Below, piece by piece: positions 8,081 to 16,793 of a DNA stretch of 64,000 nucleotides. The position numbers and the translations under genes were made by a program. Under the pieces are notes generated by a model, which worked only from the letters and a program-made list of their open reading frames with translations, was not told the DNA's origin and did not search any database. This DNA comes from Stygiobacter sp. (GTDB lineage: Bacteria > Pseudomonadota > Alphaproteobacteria > Rhodospirillales > Magnetospirillaceae): the NCBI GenBank assembly GCA_006218045.1, contig VBWB01000002.1:62001-126000 (forward strand), read 5' to 3'. How positions within the stretch are numbered: position 1 is the stretch's first letter; the number at the start of each line of letters is the position of its first letter.

Positions 8081-9091
8081 ATGCCCTATAAGCGGATCAC
8101 TCTGACCCATTTCCTGTTGCAGGAGCAGCGTCGTCTTGGCGGCTCTGGCGCCTTCACCTCGCTGATGAACGACATCCTGACCGCCTGTAAGATGGTGTCG
8201 CATGAGGTCAATCGCGGCGCCCTGGTCGGCAATCACGGCGTTGCCGGCACCGTCAACGTTCAGGACGAGGAACAAAAGCCCCTGGACGTTCTGGCCAATG
8301 ACATTTTCCTGCATATGAACGCGCTGGGCGGAAATTACGCCGCCATGGCCTCGGAAGAGCTGGAAGACGTGCATGCGGTCAAGGGGTCGGCTGACGGCAA
8401 GTACCTGCTGTTGTTCGATCCGCTGGACGGGTCGTCCAACATCGACGTCAATATCTCGGTCGGGTCCATCTTCTCGATCCTGCGTCTGCCGGAAGGTGCC
8501 GATCCCAATTCGGCCAATGCCTTCCTGCAACCGGGGGTACAGCAGGTCTGTGCCGGCTATGCGCTTTATGGTTCGTCGACCATGCTGGTGCTGACCACCG
8601 GCAACGGTGTCAACGGCTTTACCCTGGATCGCGATGTCGGCATGTTCTTCCTGACTCATCCGAACATGACCATCCCGGCCGATACCAAGGAATTCGCCAT
8701 CAACGCCTCGCGCGCGCGCTTCTGGGAGGCTCCGGTCAAGCGTTACGTGGATGAATGTCTGGCCGGCAAGGAAGGCCCGCGCGGCAAGGATTTCAACATG
8801 CGTTGGGTGGCGTCCATGGTCGCCGAAGTCCACCGCATCTTGATCCGTGGCGGCATCTTCATGTATCCGGCGGATGTCGAGAACATCAAGAAGGGCGGCA
8901 AGCTGCGGCTGATGTACGAAGCCAATCCCATGTCGTTCATCGTCGAGCAGGCCGGTGGTGCTTCCACCACCGGGCGTCAGCGCCTGATGGAGGTTCCCCC
9001 CACCAACCTGCATCAGCGGGTGCCGGTTATCCTGGGGTCGAAAAACGAGGTGGAACGGCTGGAAGCCTATCACCGCGAAGTCGGCGAATAA
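8081..9091 (+). CDS. fbp: Class I fructose-1,6-bisphosphatase
   Basis: A 336-residue cytoplasmic enzyme that hydrolyses fructose 1,6-bisphosphate in gluconeogenesis or the Calvin cycle. The metal and phosphate site [20 protein letters not shown] is intact, as is the C-terminal substrate region [18 protein letters not shown]. The ATG has an AGAGGGA ribosome site. It stands alone with its own terminator and not in a cbb operon, so a general gluconeogenic role is the simplest reading. Confidence 0.96.
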   Translation: MPYKRITLTHFLLQEQRRLGGSGAFTSLMNDILTACKMVSHEVNRGALVGNHGVAGTVNVQDEEQKPLDVLANDIFLHMNALGGNYAAMASEELEDVHAVKGSADGKYLLLFDPLDGSSNIDVNISVGSIFSILRLPEGADPNSANAFLQPGVQQVCAGYALYGSSTMLVLTTGNGVNGFTLDRDVGMFFLTHPNMTIPADTKEFAINASRARFWEAPVKRYVDECLAGKEGPRGKDFNMRWVASMVAEVHRILIRGGIFMYPADVENIKKGGKLRLMYEANPMSFIVEQAGGASTTGRQRLMEVPPTNLHQRVPVILGSKNEVERLEAYHREVGE

Positions 9092-9098
9092 AACAGCG

Positions 9099-9124
9099 AA
9101 CGGCCCCGGAAACGGGGCCGTTTT
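9099..9124 (+). terminator. Rho-independent terminator after fbp
   Basis: A perfect 10-bp stem (AACGGCCCCG at 9099-9108 with CGGGGCCGTT at 9113-9122), a GAAA loop, and a short T run. It lies between the convergent fbp and zntB genes, 7 bases past the fbp stop. Confidence 0.85.
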
Positions 9125-9125
9125 A

Positions 9126-10139
9126 CTAAAGCCAGTTGATTCGCCGTAACAGCAGCCACAGCCCCGGCATCATGACGGCGACGATCAGGCAGAGTTTCCA
9201 GAAGGCATCGGGATCGTCCATGCCCGGGATGCCGCCGATATTGGCGCCCAGCAGGCCGGCCACCAAAGACGGCGGCAACAGCAGCGCGGTCAGGGCGGTG
9301 AAGCGGTTGGAGTTTTGGGCGATGCGTTCGGAGATTTGCGCCGACAGATCTTCATGCAGCACCGTTGCCCGTTCGCGCAGGGCGTCCAAATCCTCGATAT
9401 GGCGCACGACCTTGTCAGTCACTTCGCGCAGGCGCAGGCGGGCATCGCGTGACAGCCACGACGAATCGTCGTGCTGGATGCGGTAAAGCGCGTCACGCTG
9501 CGGCCCGAGATAGCGACGCAGTTGAATGGTGCTGCGCCGGGCGCGGGCCAGCTTGCCGCGCATACCAGGATCCGCCGTGCGTTCGATGGCCTGATCCTCC
9601 AGGACACCGATTTCCTCTTCCAGATTGTCCAGAACGATTTCCAAATGCTCGACCACCCGTTCGGCGATCTGGGCCAGCAACCCGCCCGGACTGCGCGGCC
9701 CCTTGCCGGTCAACAGCGCCAGACGGATATTACGCAGGGCGGAAAGCTGGTGGTCCTTCTCGCGCAGGGAAATCAGCCGGTTGGCTTCACCCCAGATATG
9801 AATGGGAACCAGTTCGGGATGGCCGTTCGTCTCGTCGACGTTGACTCCGCGCAATACAACCAAAAGGTTGTCATCCACGTCCTCGACCCGGGGGCGGGAT
9901 TCGTCGGCCAACAAGGCCAGGGCGACCAACGGATCGACGCCACTTTCCTGACGCAGCCAAGTGGCGGCGGTTTCGTCGTCGCGCTCCAGGTGAATCCACA
10001 AAAAGCCGTCTTCCGGCTGCCATTGCCGGATGCCGTCCCAGCCCAGGTCGCGGCAGCCGCCCTTGCGGTCCAGCAGGGCGGCGAAGCGCAGACCCGGCTG
10101 GGCGCCGGTTTTGATGTCGTCGAGGGTGGCGGTGTTCAT
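9126..10139 (-). CDS. zntB: ZntB-type zinc/divalent metal transporter (CorA superfamily)
   Basis: A 337-residue inner-membrane protein: a long, mainly helical cytoplasmic domain (first about 270 residues) then two C-terminal membrane segments. The pore signature between them is GANIGGIPG, the ZntB variant of the CorA GMN motif. ZntB homologues move zinc or other divalent cations. The C-terminus has a basic tail (LLLRRINWL). It is monocistronic and convergent with fbp. Confidence 0.88.
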   Translation of the reverse strand: MNTATLDDIKTGAQPGLRFAALLDRKGGCRDLGWDGIRQWQPEDGFLWIHLERDDETAATWLRQESGVDPLVALALLADESRPRVEDVDDNLLVVLRGVNVDETNGHPELVPIHIWGEANRLISLREKDHQLSALRNIRLALLTGKGPRSPGGLLAQIAERVVEHLEIVLDNLEEEIGVLEDQAIERTADPGMRGKLARARRSTIQLRRYLGPQRDALYRIQHDDSSWLSRDARLRLREVTDKVVRHIEDLDALRERATVLHEDLSAQISERIAQNSNRFTALTALLLPPSLVAGLLGANIGGIPGMDDPDAFWKLCLIVAVMMPGLWLLLRRINWL

Positions 10140-10214
10140 GAGGTCTTTTCCGCTATTGTGCTAAAAGCATGGGGGGAGGGCGTGCCGAAGGCAAGACCGA
10201 TATAGGGGGATGGC

Positions 10215-11165
10215 GTGACCGATATCTTACTGACGCTTGTCGGTTTGTTTTTGCTGCTGGTGGCCGGAGAAGGCTTGGTGCGCGGCGCGGTTACCGTCGC
10301 CCGGTCCCTCAGGGTGTCGGAACTGGTGATCGGCCTGACCCTGGTCGGCGCGATGACTTCAGCCCCCGAACTGATGGTGTCGGTCAGCGCCGCCATGGAA
10401 GGGGTGCCGGATATGGCCCTGGGCAACGTGGTCGGCAGCAACATCACCAATCTGCTGCTGGTCGTCGGCGTTGCCGCCTTGCTGCGTCCGCTGGATGTGA
10501 CGCAATCCTTGCTTCTGCACGATGGTGTCATCAATTTCGTCGCCGCGGCCTTGCTGGCCGGGTTAGCTGTCCACGCCAGCATTGATCGCTGGCATGGAAT
10601 CGTCTTGGTTTTGTGCCTGCTTTGGTATTTGTGGCAGACCTATCGGCGGGAAAAACCGCAGCATCGGCGCAGCATCCATGAAAAGGAAGCCCGCGATCTG
10701 GAACGCCCGAAAATGCCGGTGTGGCTGGCCTTGCTGCTGAGCATCGGTGGTGTCGCCGGATTGGTGGTTGGCGCCGCCCTTCTGGTCAAGGGCGGCACCG
10801 GGCTGGCGCGCAGCCTGGGGGTTTCGGAAGCCGTCATCGGTCTTAGTCTGATCGCCCTGGGCACGTCGTTGCCGGAACTGGCGACGTCGATGATCGCCGC
10901 CTTGCGTGGGCATACCCAGGTGGCCTTGGGCAATATCTTCGGCAGTTGCATCTTCAATACGCTGGGGATCGTCGGTATCGCCGCCGGCGTGGTGCCGCTG
11001 CCGGTGGCGGCGGAACTGGCCGGGCGCGATGTTTGGGTGATGGTCGCGGTTTGCGCCCTGGTACCGTTGAGCATGGCCGTTGGCGGTCCGGTGGGCGGGG
11101 GGCGGGGGGCATTGTATCTGGGGGCCTATGGGGCCTATGTCTGGGTCTTGTTCGCCGCCGCTTGA
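10215..11165 (+). CDS. CaCA-family Na+/Ca2+ (cation/proton) exchanger, YrbG-like
   Basis: A 316-residue membrane antiporter made of two inverted alpha-repeats. Each holds the family core: GLTLVGAMTSAPELMVSVSA in the first half and GLSLIALGTSLPELATSMIA in the second, with the cation-binding glutamates in the PEL triplets. The first repeat has GAMTSAPE where GTSxPE is usual. The frame starts with GTG at 10215; the nearby ATG at 10210 is out of frame. Its stop overlaps an FNR-type box that probably serves nnrS. Confidence 0.88.
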   Translation: MTDILLTLVGLFLLLVAGEGLVRGAVTVARSLRVSELVIGLTLVGAMTSAPELMVSVSAAMEGVPDMALGNVVGSNITNLLLVVGVAALLRPLDVTQSLLLHDGVINFVAAALLAGLAVHASIDRWHGIVLVLCLLWYLWQTYRREKPQHRRSIHEKEARDLERPKMPVWLALLLSIGGVAGLVVGAALLVKGGTGLARSLGVSEAVIGLSLIALGTSLPELATSMIAALRGHTQVALGNIFGSCIFNTLGIVGIAAGVVPLPVAAELAGRDVWVMVAVCALVPLSMAVGGPVGGGRGALYLGAYGAYVWVLFAAA

Positions 11166-11202
11166 TGCCCATCAAGGTTGGAATGCGTCGAATTGCTATA
11201 GG
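11162..11202 (+). promoter_or_regulatory. FNR/NnrR-type box and class-II-like promoter of nnrS
   Basis: TTGATGCCCATCAA at 11162-11175 is a perfect TTGAT-N4-ATCAA site for the FNR/CRP family (FNR, Anr, NnrR). A TATAGG hexamer at 11197-11202 lies where a -10 box would fall if the FNR box were centred near -41.5. It sits 60 bases before the nnrS ATG and overlaps the stop of the exchanger gene. Confidence 0.75.
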
Positions 11203-11235
11203 GTCGCGGCATCCTGGAAACGGAGTCTCCCATTC

Positions 11236-12429
11236 ATGGCCACCATCTCCCTGCAAGAGCCAGTCTATCGCGGCAATGCCGGCCCCTTGTTCTTCGCCGG
11301 CGGTTTTCGTCCGTTTTTCCTGTTCACCGCGTTACAGGCCATGCTGTCCCTGCCGCTGTGGCTGGCCATCTATGCCGGTGGGTTGAACCTGAACCTGCCG
11401 TTTGCCGCTGCCCTGTGGCATGGGCATGAAATGGTGTTCGGCTTTGCCGGTGCCGCCATCGCCGGCTTTCTGCTGACCGCCGTCCCCAATTGGACCAATA
11501 CCCACCACGTCAGCGGCAAGCCGCTGATGCTGCTGTTCGCCGTCTGGCTGGGCGGGCGTCTGGCCTTTACCATGGCCGGCTTCCTGCCGGCTGTGCTGGT
11601 GGCCCTGGTCGACCTGACCTTTTTGCCGCTTTTGGCCTGGATGGTGGCCAAGCCGCTTCTGTCGGCGAGAAAGTGGCGCAACATCGCCTTTCTTCCCATT
11701 CTCGCGGTGTTCTTTTTGGCCAATCTGACCGTCCACGTGCTGGGGGACATGACGGGAGTCTATGTCGGCCTGACCATGGTGTTGACCATGATCGCCATCG
11801 TCGGCGGTCGTATCGTACCGTCTTTCACCCAGAACTGGCTGCGCATGCAAGGCCAAGCGGTCGAGGTCACCCCCTTGGCCTGGGTGGAAAAGGGCGGTGC
11901 CGTCGCTTTGCTGGTGGCCGGCATGATGCTGGCCATCGTGTTGCCCGGTGCGGTGGTGACCGGTGCGGTGTTGCTGACTGCGGCGGCGGTGCATGGCCTG
12001 CGGTTGGGCCGCTGGCACGGCGACAAGACCTTGCGCAGCCCTATCTTGTGGGTGCTGCATCTGGGCTATCTGTGGCTGGTGATCGGGCTGGCCTTACTGG
12101 GGCTGTCCAGCTTCATCGATGCCTTGCCGGCGTCCGCCGCCTTGCATGCTTTGACCGCTGGGGCGGTGGGCACCATGATCATGGCGGTGATGAGCCGTGC
12201 GTCGCTGGGCCATGCCGGGCGCCCGTTGGTGGTGTCGCCCCTGACTGTCGCGGCCTATGTGTTGTTGTCGGTGGGCACCTTGCTGCGGGTGGCGGCACCG
12301 GTGCTGAGTGACGCGCAAATGGCCTTGACCCATGCCGGAGGCACATTCTGGGCCTTGGCCTGGCTGTTGTTCGTCGTCGTCTATTTCCCCGTCCTGACCA
12401 AGCCGCGCGCCGATGGGCGTCCCGGTTAA
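11236..12429 (+). CDS. nnrS: NnrS family heme- and copper-containing membrane protein
   Basis: A 397-residue polytopic membrane protein with about twelve hydrophobic segments. Family marks are GFRPFFLF near residue 24, AALWHGHEMVFGFAGAAIAG, TAVPNWT, and GGRIVPSFTQNW. NnrS proteins relieve nitric oxide stress and are typically induced by NnrR or other FNR-type regulators in denitrifiers. I choose the ATG at 11236, not earlier in-frame ATGs, because the conserved region begins directly after it. The FNR-type box upstream fits the known control. No denitrification genes are in the window. Confidence 0.93.
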   Translation: MATISLQEPVYRGNAGPLFFAGGFRPFFLFTALQAMLSLPLWLAIYAGGLNLNLPFAAALWHGHEMVFGFAGAAIAGFLLTAVPNWTNTHHVSGKPLMLLFAVWLGGRLAFTMAGFLPAVLVALVDLTFLPLLAWMVAKPLLSARKWRNIAFLPILAVFFLANLTVHVLGDMTGVYVGLTMVLTMIAIVGGRIVPSFTQNWLRMQGQAVEVTPLAWVEKGGAVALLVAGMMLAIVLPGAVVTGAVLLTAAAVHGLRLGRWHGDKTLRSPILWVLHLGYLWLVIGLALLGLSSFIDALPASAALHALTAGAVGTMIMAVMSRASLGHAGRPLVVSPLTVAAYVLLSVGTLLRVAAPVLSDAQMALTHAGGTFWALAWLLFVVVYFPVLTKPRADGRPG

Positions 12430-12473
12430 TCCTTGCCAGGGGGCGTCAGGCTTTGGGATAGTACCGGGTTGTC

Positions 12474-12956
12474 ATGAAACGGGGGCCGTACCGGATGGAT
12501 TGGAAATTTCGCGTCGTCGCCGCGGCCGGCTCATTGGTTGTGGCGGCGTGCGCCTCGGTGGTCGGCTCGACTGAATCCTCGGTGCAGATCCGCACCAATC
12601 CCGATCAGGCCAGCTGTCAGTTGAAGGGGCACGACTATTCCGCCTCGGTGCAGACCCCGGCGGAGGTAACCATTCCCCATTCCGCCGCCCCGGTGACGGT
12701 CAGCTGCTTGGCGCCAGGGTTTCGCGTCACCACCTATACCTTGGACGCCAAGGGCGACGGGTGGATCTGGGGTAATTCCGCCTTCATGCTGGCCACCGGC
12801 GGCATCGCCGTGCTGGGGGCCCTGGTCGATGAGAGCCGGGGGGCCGGGCGTGCTTACGCCGATGAGGTGCAATATGACCTGACCCCCGACACGGTCCGCA
12901 CGGTCAGGGCGCGCAACCGTTCCGGCGATGTGGATCTGCATTTGCAGGCCCGCTGA
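12474..12956 (+). CDS. Putative lipoprotein with PEGA-like features, unknown function
   Basis: A 160-residue protein with an N-terminal hydrophobic stretch and a lipobox-like VVAAC, so likely membrane-anchored. An alternative start is the ATG at 12495, which leaves a shorter signal. The middle (SVQIRTNPDQASCQLKG, then TPAEVTIPHS) resembles the way surface PEGA-type domains begin. A second hydrophobic stretch (NSAFMLATGGIAVLGALV) lies near residue 108. No enzyme motif is visible. It follows nnrS by 44 bases and may be co-transcribed. Confidence 0.7.
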   Translation: MKRGPYRMDWKFRVVAAAGSLVVAACASVVGSTESSVQIRTNPDQASCQLKGHDYSASVQTPAEVTIPHSAAPVTVSCLAPGFRVTTYTLDAKGDGWIWGNSAFMLATGGIAVLGALVDESRGAGRAYADEVQYDLTPDTVRTVRARNRSGDVDLHLQAR

Positions 12957-13145
12957 CATCCGTTTGACGCATGACACCCATTCGGTCCACGCCTGCCGAG
13001 AGGGTCGGGCGTCATGCTATCACCGCAATCGGTAGCGTATTAGCACTTTACTCGGGGCTGTCCTTGCTGAATAAACACCGGGTTCTTTCTTAGGGATTGG
13101 CGTCCGGCCTGAAAATGGTCATAGGCCGGCGGGAAAGGGAACGAA

Positions 13146-13982
13146 ATGCATATCGTCGTCTGCATCAAGCAGGTTCCGGACAGCGCGCAGATTCGCGTTC
13201 ATCCGGTCACCAACACCATCATGCGCCAGGGTGTGCCGACCATCATCAATCCCTATGACCTTTTCTCGCTGGAAGAGGCGCTGCGGCTGCGCGACCAATT
13301 GGGCGGCAAGGTCACCGTCATCACCATGGGCCCGAAAATGGCCATCGAGGCCTTGAAGAAGTGCATCAGCTATGGTGCCGATGACGCCATCTTGCTGACC
13401 GACAAGGTGTTCGCCGGTTCCGATACCCTGGCCACCTCGTTCGCGCTGGCCTCGACCATCGCCAAGATCGGCGAGACCACCCCGGTCGACATGGTGTTCT
13501 GCGGCAAGCAGACCATCGACGGCGACACCGCCCAGGTCGGGCCGGGCATCGCCCGCCGGCTGCACATGCAGCAATTGACCTATGTGGCCCAGGTGGAAAA
13601 GGTCGATCTGGACAAGGGCGAGATCGTCGTCCATCGCCGTTCCGAAGGTGGCGTGCAGGTGCTGGCGACCAAGCTGCCCTGTCTGGTGACCATGCTGGAA
13701 GGCTCCAACGTCATGCGTTACGGCAGCATGGATGATCTGTTCCGCGCCGCCCGCTATGAGGTGGCGGAGTGGGACCACAAGGCCGCCGGTATCACCGTCA
13801 CCGCTCAATGCGGCCTGAAAGGCTCGCCCACCGTGGTGAAGAAGGTGTTTGCGCCGCCGGCCAGGGCGGTGAAGGCGGAAATGATCAAGACCGAGGGCAA
13901 GACCCCGCGCGAAGTGGCTGACGCCCTGCTGACCAGCGTGTTTGCCAAACACCCCAAGCTTGAGATGGAGATCGGACAATGA
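13146..13982 (+). CDS. fixA: Electron transfer flavoprotein beta subunit FixA
   Basis: A 278-residue subunit of the FixABCX complex, which bifurcates NADH electrons to quinone and to low-potential ferredoxin or flavodoxin. ETF-beta marks are [13 protein letters not shown] at the start, [16 protein letters not shown], and [30 protein letters not shown] stretch precedes the ATG. Its stop overlaps the fixB start (ATGA at 13979-13982). Nitrogenase genes are not in the window, so the electron acceptor here is not proven. Confidence 0.95.
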   Translation: MHIVVCIKQVPDSAQIRVHPVTNTIMRQGVPTIINPYDLFSLEEALRLRDQLGGKVTVITMGPKMAIEALKKCISYGADDAILLTDKVFAGSDTLATSFALASTIAKIGETTPVDMVFCGKQTIDGDTAQVGPGIARRLHMQQLTYVAQVEKVDLDKGEIVVHRRSEGGVQVLATKLPCLVTMLEGSNVMRYGSMDDLFRAARYEVAEWDHKAAGITVTAQCGLKGSPTVVKKVFAPPARAVKAEMIKTEGKTPREVADALLTSVFAKHPKLEMEIGQ

Positions 13983-15079
13983 GCGCCGAGGACCAGGATC
14001 AGGAACAGACCCCCGTCGCCGCCGCGCCGCGCCGTGGCGATGGCGCCGATCTCAGCGTCTATCATGGTGTCTGGGTGTTCGTGGAACTGGAACGCGGCAA
14101 GGTCCACCCGGTGTCGTGGGAATTGCTGGGCGAGGGCCGCAAGCTGGCCACCCATCTGGGTGTACCGCTGTCGGGGGTGGTGTTGGGGCCGGATCAGCCG
14201 GCGACGCAGGAAGCCTGCGACCACGCCTTTGAATACGGCGCCGACAGCGTCTATCTGATGCGTGGCCCGGTGTTGACCGATTATCGCACCGATCCCTATA
14301 CCGCCGGTCTGACCGATCTGGTCAATACCTTCAAGCCGGAAATCATGCTGCTGGGGGCGTCGACTCTGGGCCGCGATCTGGCCGGCGCCCTGGCCACCAC
14401 CTTGGCCACCGGCCTGACCGCTGATTGCACCGAATTGCGTATCGACGACGAAACCCGGTCGCTGGCCGCCACCCGTCCGACCTTTGGTGGTTCGCTGCTG
14501 TGCACCATCCACACGCTGGAATACCGCCCGCAGATGGCCACCGTGCGCCCGCGCGTCATGGCCATGCCCGACCGCGTGCCCGGCAAACGCGGTCAGATCA
14601 TCGAGCACCAGCCGAAGATGCCGGAAGAGGATGTGATCACCAAGATCCTGTCCTTCATCCCCGATTCGGACGCGGAAAAGGCTCAACTGGCCTATGCCGA
14701 TATCGTCGTCGCCGGTGGCCGCGGTCTGGGCAAGCCGGAGAATTTCAAGCTGGTGCAGGATTTGGCCGCCGTGCTGGGCGGTGATTACGGTGGATCGCGC
14801 CCGGTCACCCATGCCGGGTGGATCAGCGCCGACCGTCAGATCGGCCAGACCGGCAAGACCATCCGGCCCAAGCTGTACATCGCCGCCGGTATCTCGGGGG
14901 CCATTCAGCACCGGGTCGGGGTGGAAGGCGCCGACGTCATCATCGCCATCAATAGCGACCCCAACGCCCCCATCTTCGACTTCGCCACCTTCGGCATCGT
15001 CGGCGATGCGTTGCAAATCCTGCCGGCCCTGACCGAGGCGCTGCAAGAGCGTCTGGCGGCCCGCAAGGCGGCTCAATAG
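13979..15079 (+). CDS. fixB: Electron transfer flavoprotein alpha subunit FixB
   Basis: A 366-residue ETF-alpha. The N-terminal extension (first 25 residues, acidic then AAPRRGD) is followed by the N-terminal ETF domain ([20 protein letters not shown]). The FAD-binding C-terminal domain has [16 protein letters not shown], then [37 protein letters not shown] and [20 protein letters not shown]. All family motifs are present. It overlaps fixA by four bases. Confidence 0.95.
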   Translation: MSAEDQDQEQTPVAAAPRRGDGADLSVYHGVWVFVELERGKVHPVSWELLGEGRKLATHLGVPLSGVVLGPDQPATQEACDHAFEYGADSVYLMRGPVLTDYRTDPYTAGLTDLVNTFKPEIMLLGASTLGRDLAGALATTLATGLTADCTELRIDDETRSLAATRPTFGGSLLCTIHTLEYRPQMATVRPRVMAMPDRVPGKRGQIIEHQPKMPEEDVITKILSFIPDSDAEKAQLAYADIVVAGGRGLGKPENFKLVQDLAAVLGGDYGGSRPVTHAGWISADRQIGQTGKTIRPKLYIAAGISGAIQHRVGVEGADVIIAINSDPNAPIFDFATFGIVGDALQILPALTEALQERLAARKAAQ

Positions 15080-15092
15080 GAGTAAATGAAGC

Positions 15093-16391
15093 ATGGCCGA
15101 GAAATTTGACGCCATCGTCATCGGCGCCGGACCGTCAGGCAATGCCGCCGCCCTGGTCATGGCCCGTGCCGGCATGAAGGTGCTGCAACTGGAGCGCGGC
15201 GAATACCCCGGCTCGAAGAATGTTCAAGGCGCCATCCTCTATGCCGAGGCGCTGGAACAGATCATCCCCAATTGCCGCCGTCAGGCGCCGCTGGAACGTC
15301 CGATCATCGAACAGCGCATGTGGGTGCTGGACGACGAATCCTATGTGGGATCCAATTATCGCGGCACCAAGAAAAAGGACGAGCCGCCGACCCGCTATAC
15401 CGTCATCCGCGCCAATATCGACCGTTGGATGTCGAAGAAGGCCACCGATGCCGGTGTGTTGCTGATCTGCGAAGCCACCGTGCTCGACCTGATCAAGCTG
15501 GACGGCAAGGTGGTGGGTGTGCGCACAGACCGCCTGGGCGGCGACATCCTGGCCGAGGTGGTGGTGCTGGCCGACGGCGTCAACTCGCTGATCGCCACCA
15601 AGGCCGGGCTGCGCCCGACCATCAAGGCCGCTGACGTTGCCTTGGCGGTCAAGGAAATGCATTTCCTGCCCAAGGAAGTGATCGAACAGCGTTTCAATAT
15701 CGCCAATGATGAAGGCGTGGTCATCGAGCTGTTCGGCAAGATCACCAAGGGCATGATGGGCACCGGCTTTTTGTACACCAACCGCGAATCCATCGCGTTG
15801 GGCATCGGCTGCATGGCCGACGATTTCAAGAAGGGGGGCGTGACCCCCTATGACCTGCTGGATGCCATGAAGGCGCATCCGGCCATCAAGCCGCTGATCG
15901 CCGGCTCGGAGGTCAAGGAATATGCCGCCCATCTGATCCCCGAGGGCGGCTACAAGGCTATTCCGCAGGTTCATGGCGACGGCTGGGTGATCGTCGGCGA
16001 TTCCGGTGGTTTCGTCAACGCGGTGCACCGCGAAGGCTCGAATCTGGCCATGACCTCCGGTCGTTTAGCCGCCGAAACGATCCTGAAGCTGAAGGAAGAA
16101 GGCAAGCCCTTCACCGCCCAGCATCTGGCGCGCTACCGGGCGGCGCTGGAAGACAGCTTCGTCATGAAGGATTTGAAGAAATACAGGAACATGCCTGAAA
16201 TTTTTCATGCAAATCCTCAATTCTTCACCACCTATCCCGAGCTTCTCAACAGGGCCGCCGCCACCATTCTGAAGGTCGACGGCATCGACAAGAAGACCAA
16301 GGAAAAGGAAATCGCCGGCGAATTCGTCAAGCGCCGGTCGCGGTTGGGATTGCTGGGTGACGCCATCAAGCTGGTGAGGTCGTTCCGATGA
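15093..16391 (+). CDS. fixC: FAD-dependent oxidoreductase FixC (ETF-quinone oxidoreductase-like)
   Basis: A 432-residue flavoprotein that passes electrons from the ETF pair to quinone. The N-terminal FAD-binding site reads AIVIGAGPSGNAAALVMARAG, with ERGEYPGSKNVQGAILY after it, and the later VIVGDSGGFVNAVHREGSNL closes the FAD site. The length matches FixC and is shorter than eukaryotic ETF-QO because the Fe-S part is a separate protein, FixX. It begins 13 bases after fixB and overlaps fixX (ATGA at 16388). Confidence 0.95.
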   Translation: MAEKFDAIVIGAGPSGNAAALVMARAGMKVLQLERGEYPGSKNVQGAILYAEALEQIIPNCRRQAPLERPIIEQRMWVLDDESYVGSNYRGTKKKDEPPTRYTVIRANIDRWMSKKATDAGVLLICEATVLDLIKLDGKVVGVRTDRLGGDILAEVVVLADGVNSLIATKAGLRPTIKAADVALAVKEMHFLPKEVIEQRFNIANDEGVVIELFGKITKGMMGTGFLYTNRESIALGIGCMADDFKKGGVTPYDLLDAMKAHPAIKPLIAGSEVKEYAAHLIPEGGYKAIPQVHGDGWVIVGDSGGFVNAVHREGSNLAMTSGRLAAETILKLKEEGKPFTAQHLARYRAALEDSFVMKDLKKYRNMPEIFHANPQFFTTYPELLNRAAATILKVDGIDKKTKEKEIAGEFVKRRSRLGLLGDAIKLVRSFR

Positions 16392-16672
16392 GCAAGGTCG
16401 AGGAAAAGCTTTTCGAGAACCGCTACCGCGTCGACGAAGGGCGCCCGCACATCGCCATCATCAGTGCCGATGTGTGCGAGGGCAAATGCACGGCCAAGCA
16501 ATGCACCTATTGCTGCCCCGCCGCCTGCTATGCGCTTGAGAACGGCAAGGTGGTGCTGACCACCGATGGCTGCCTGGAATGCGGAACCTGCCGGGTCATC
16601 TGCGACGACCATTTCAATATCGAATGGTCGTACCCGCGTGGCGGCTTCGGTATTTTGTACAAGTTCGGCTGA
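16388..16672 (+). CDS. fixX: Ferredoxin-like protein FixX
   Basis: A 94-residue Fe-S protein, partner of FixC. Cysteines are arranged as CEGKC, CTYCCPAAC, then CLECGTCRVIC, compatible with two clusters of which one is a normal 4Fe-4S. The end SYPRGGFGILYKFG is the conserved FixX C-terminus. It is the last gene of the fix operon. Directly after its stop begins a 27-bp tandem repeat. Confidence 0.95.
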   Translation: MSKVEEKLFENRYRVDEGRPHIAIISADVCEGKCTAKQCTYCCPAACYALENGKVVLTTDGCLECGTCRVICDDHFNIEWSYPRGGFGILYKFG

Positions 16673-16780
16673 CGGTCATTGCGTTCACACGTCTTCGACC
16701 GGTCATTGCGTTCACACGTCTTCGACCGGTCATTGCGTTTGCACGTCTTCGACCGGTCATTGCGTTTGCACGTCTTCGAC
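16673..16780. repeat. Four direct 27-bp tandem repeats after fixX
   Basis: Four head-to-tail copies at 16673-16699, 16700-16726, 16727-16753 and 16754-16780. Each starts CGGTCATTGCGTT and ends CGTCTTCGAC. Copies 1 and 2 are identical; copies 3 and 4 are identical to each other and differ from the first pair at two adjacent bases (TTCACAC versus TTTGCAC). Each junction forms the palindrome GACCGGTC. They fill most of the gap between the convergent fixX and protease genes. No unique spacers, so not a CRISPR. Confidence 0.97.
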
Positions 16781-16793
16781 GTGACATTTACCG

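Noticed and set aside
13050-13070. Sigma-54 promoter before fixA
   Set aside because: GG-N10-GC spacing and TTGCT at -12 are present, but the -24 part (CGGGGCT) is a poor match to TGGCACG. An upstream TGT/ACA pair has 13, not 10, bases between, so no NifA site is supported.
16673-16780. CRISPR array
   Set aside because: The repeats are directly adjacent with no spacers, and no cas genes are present.
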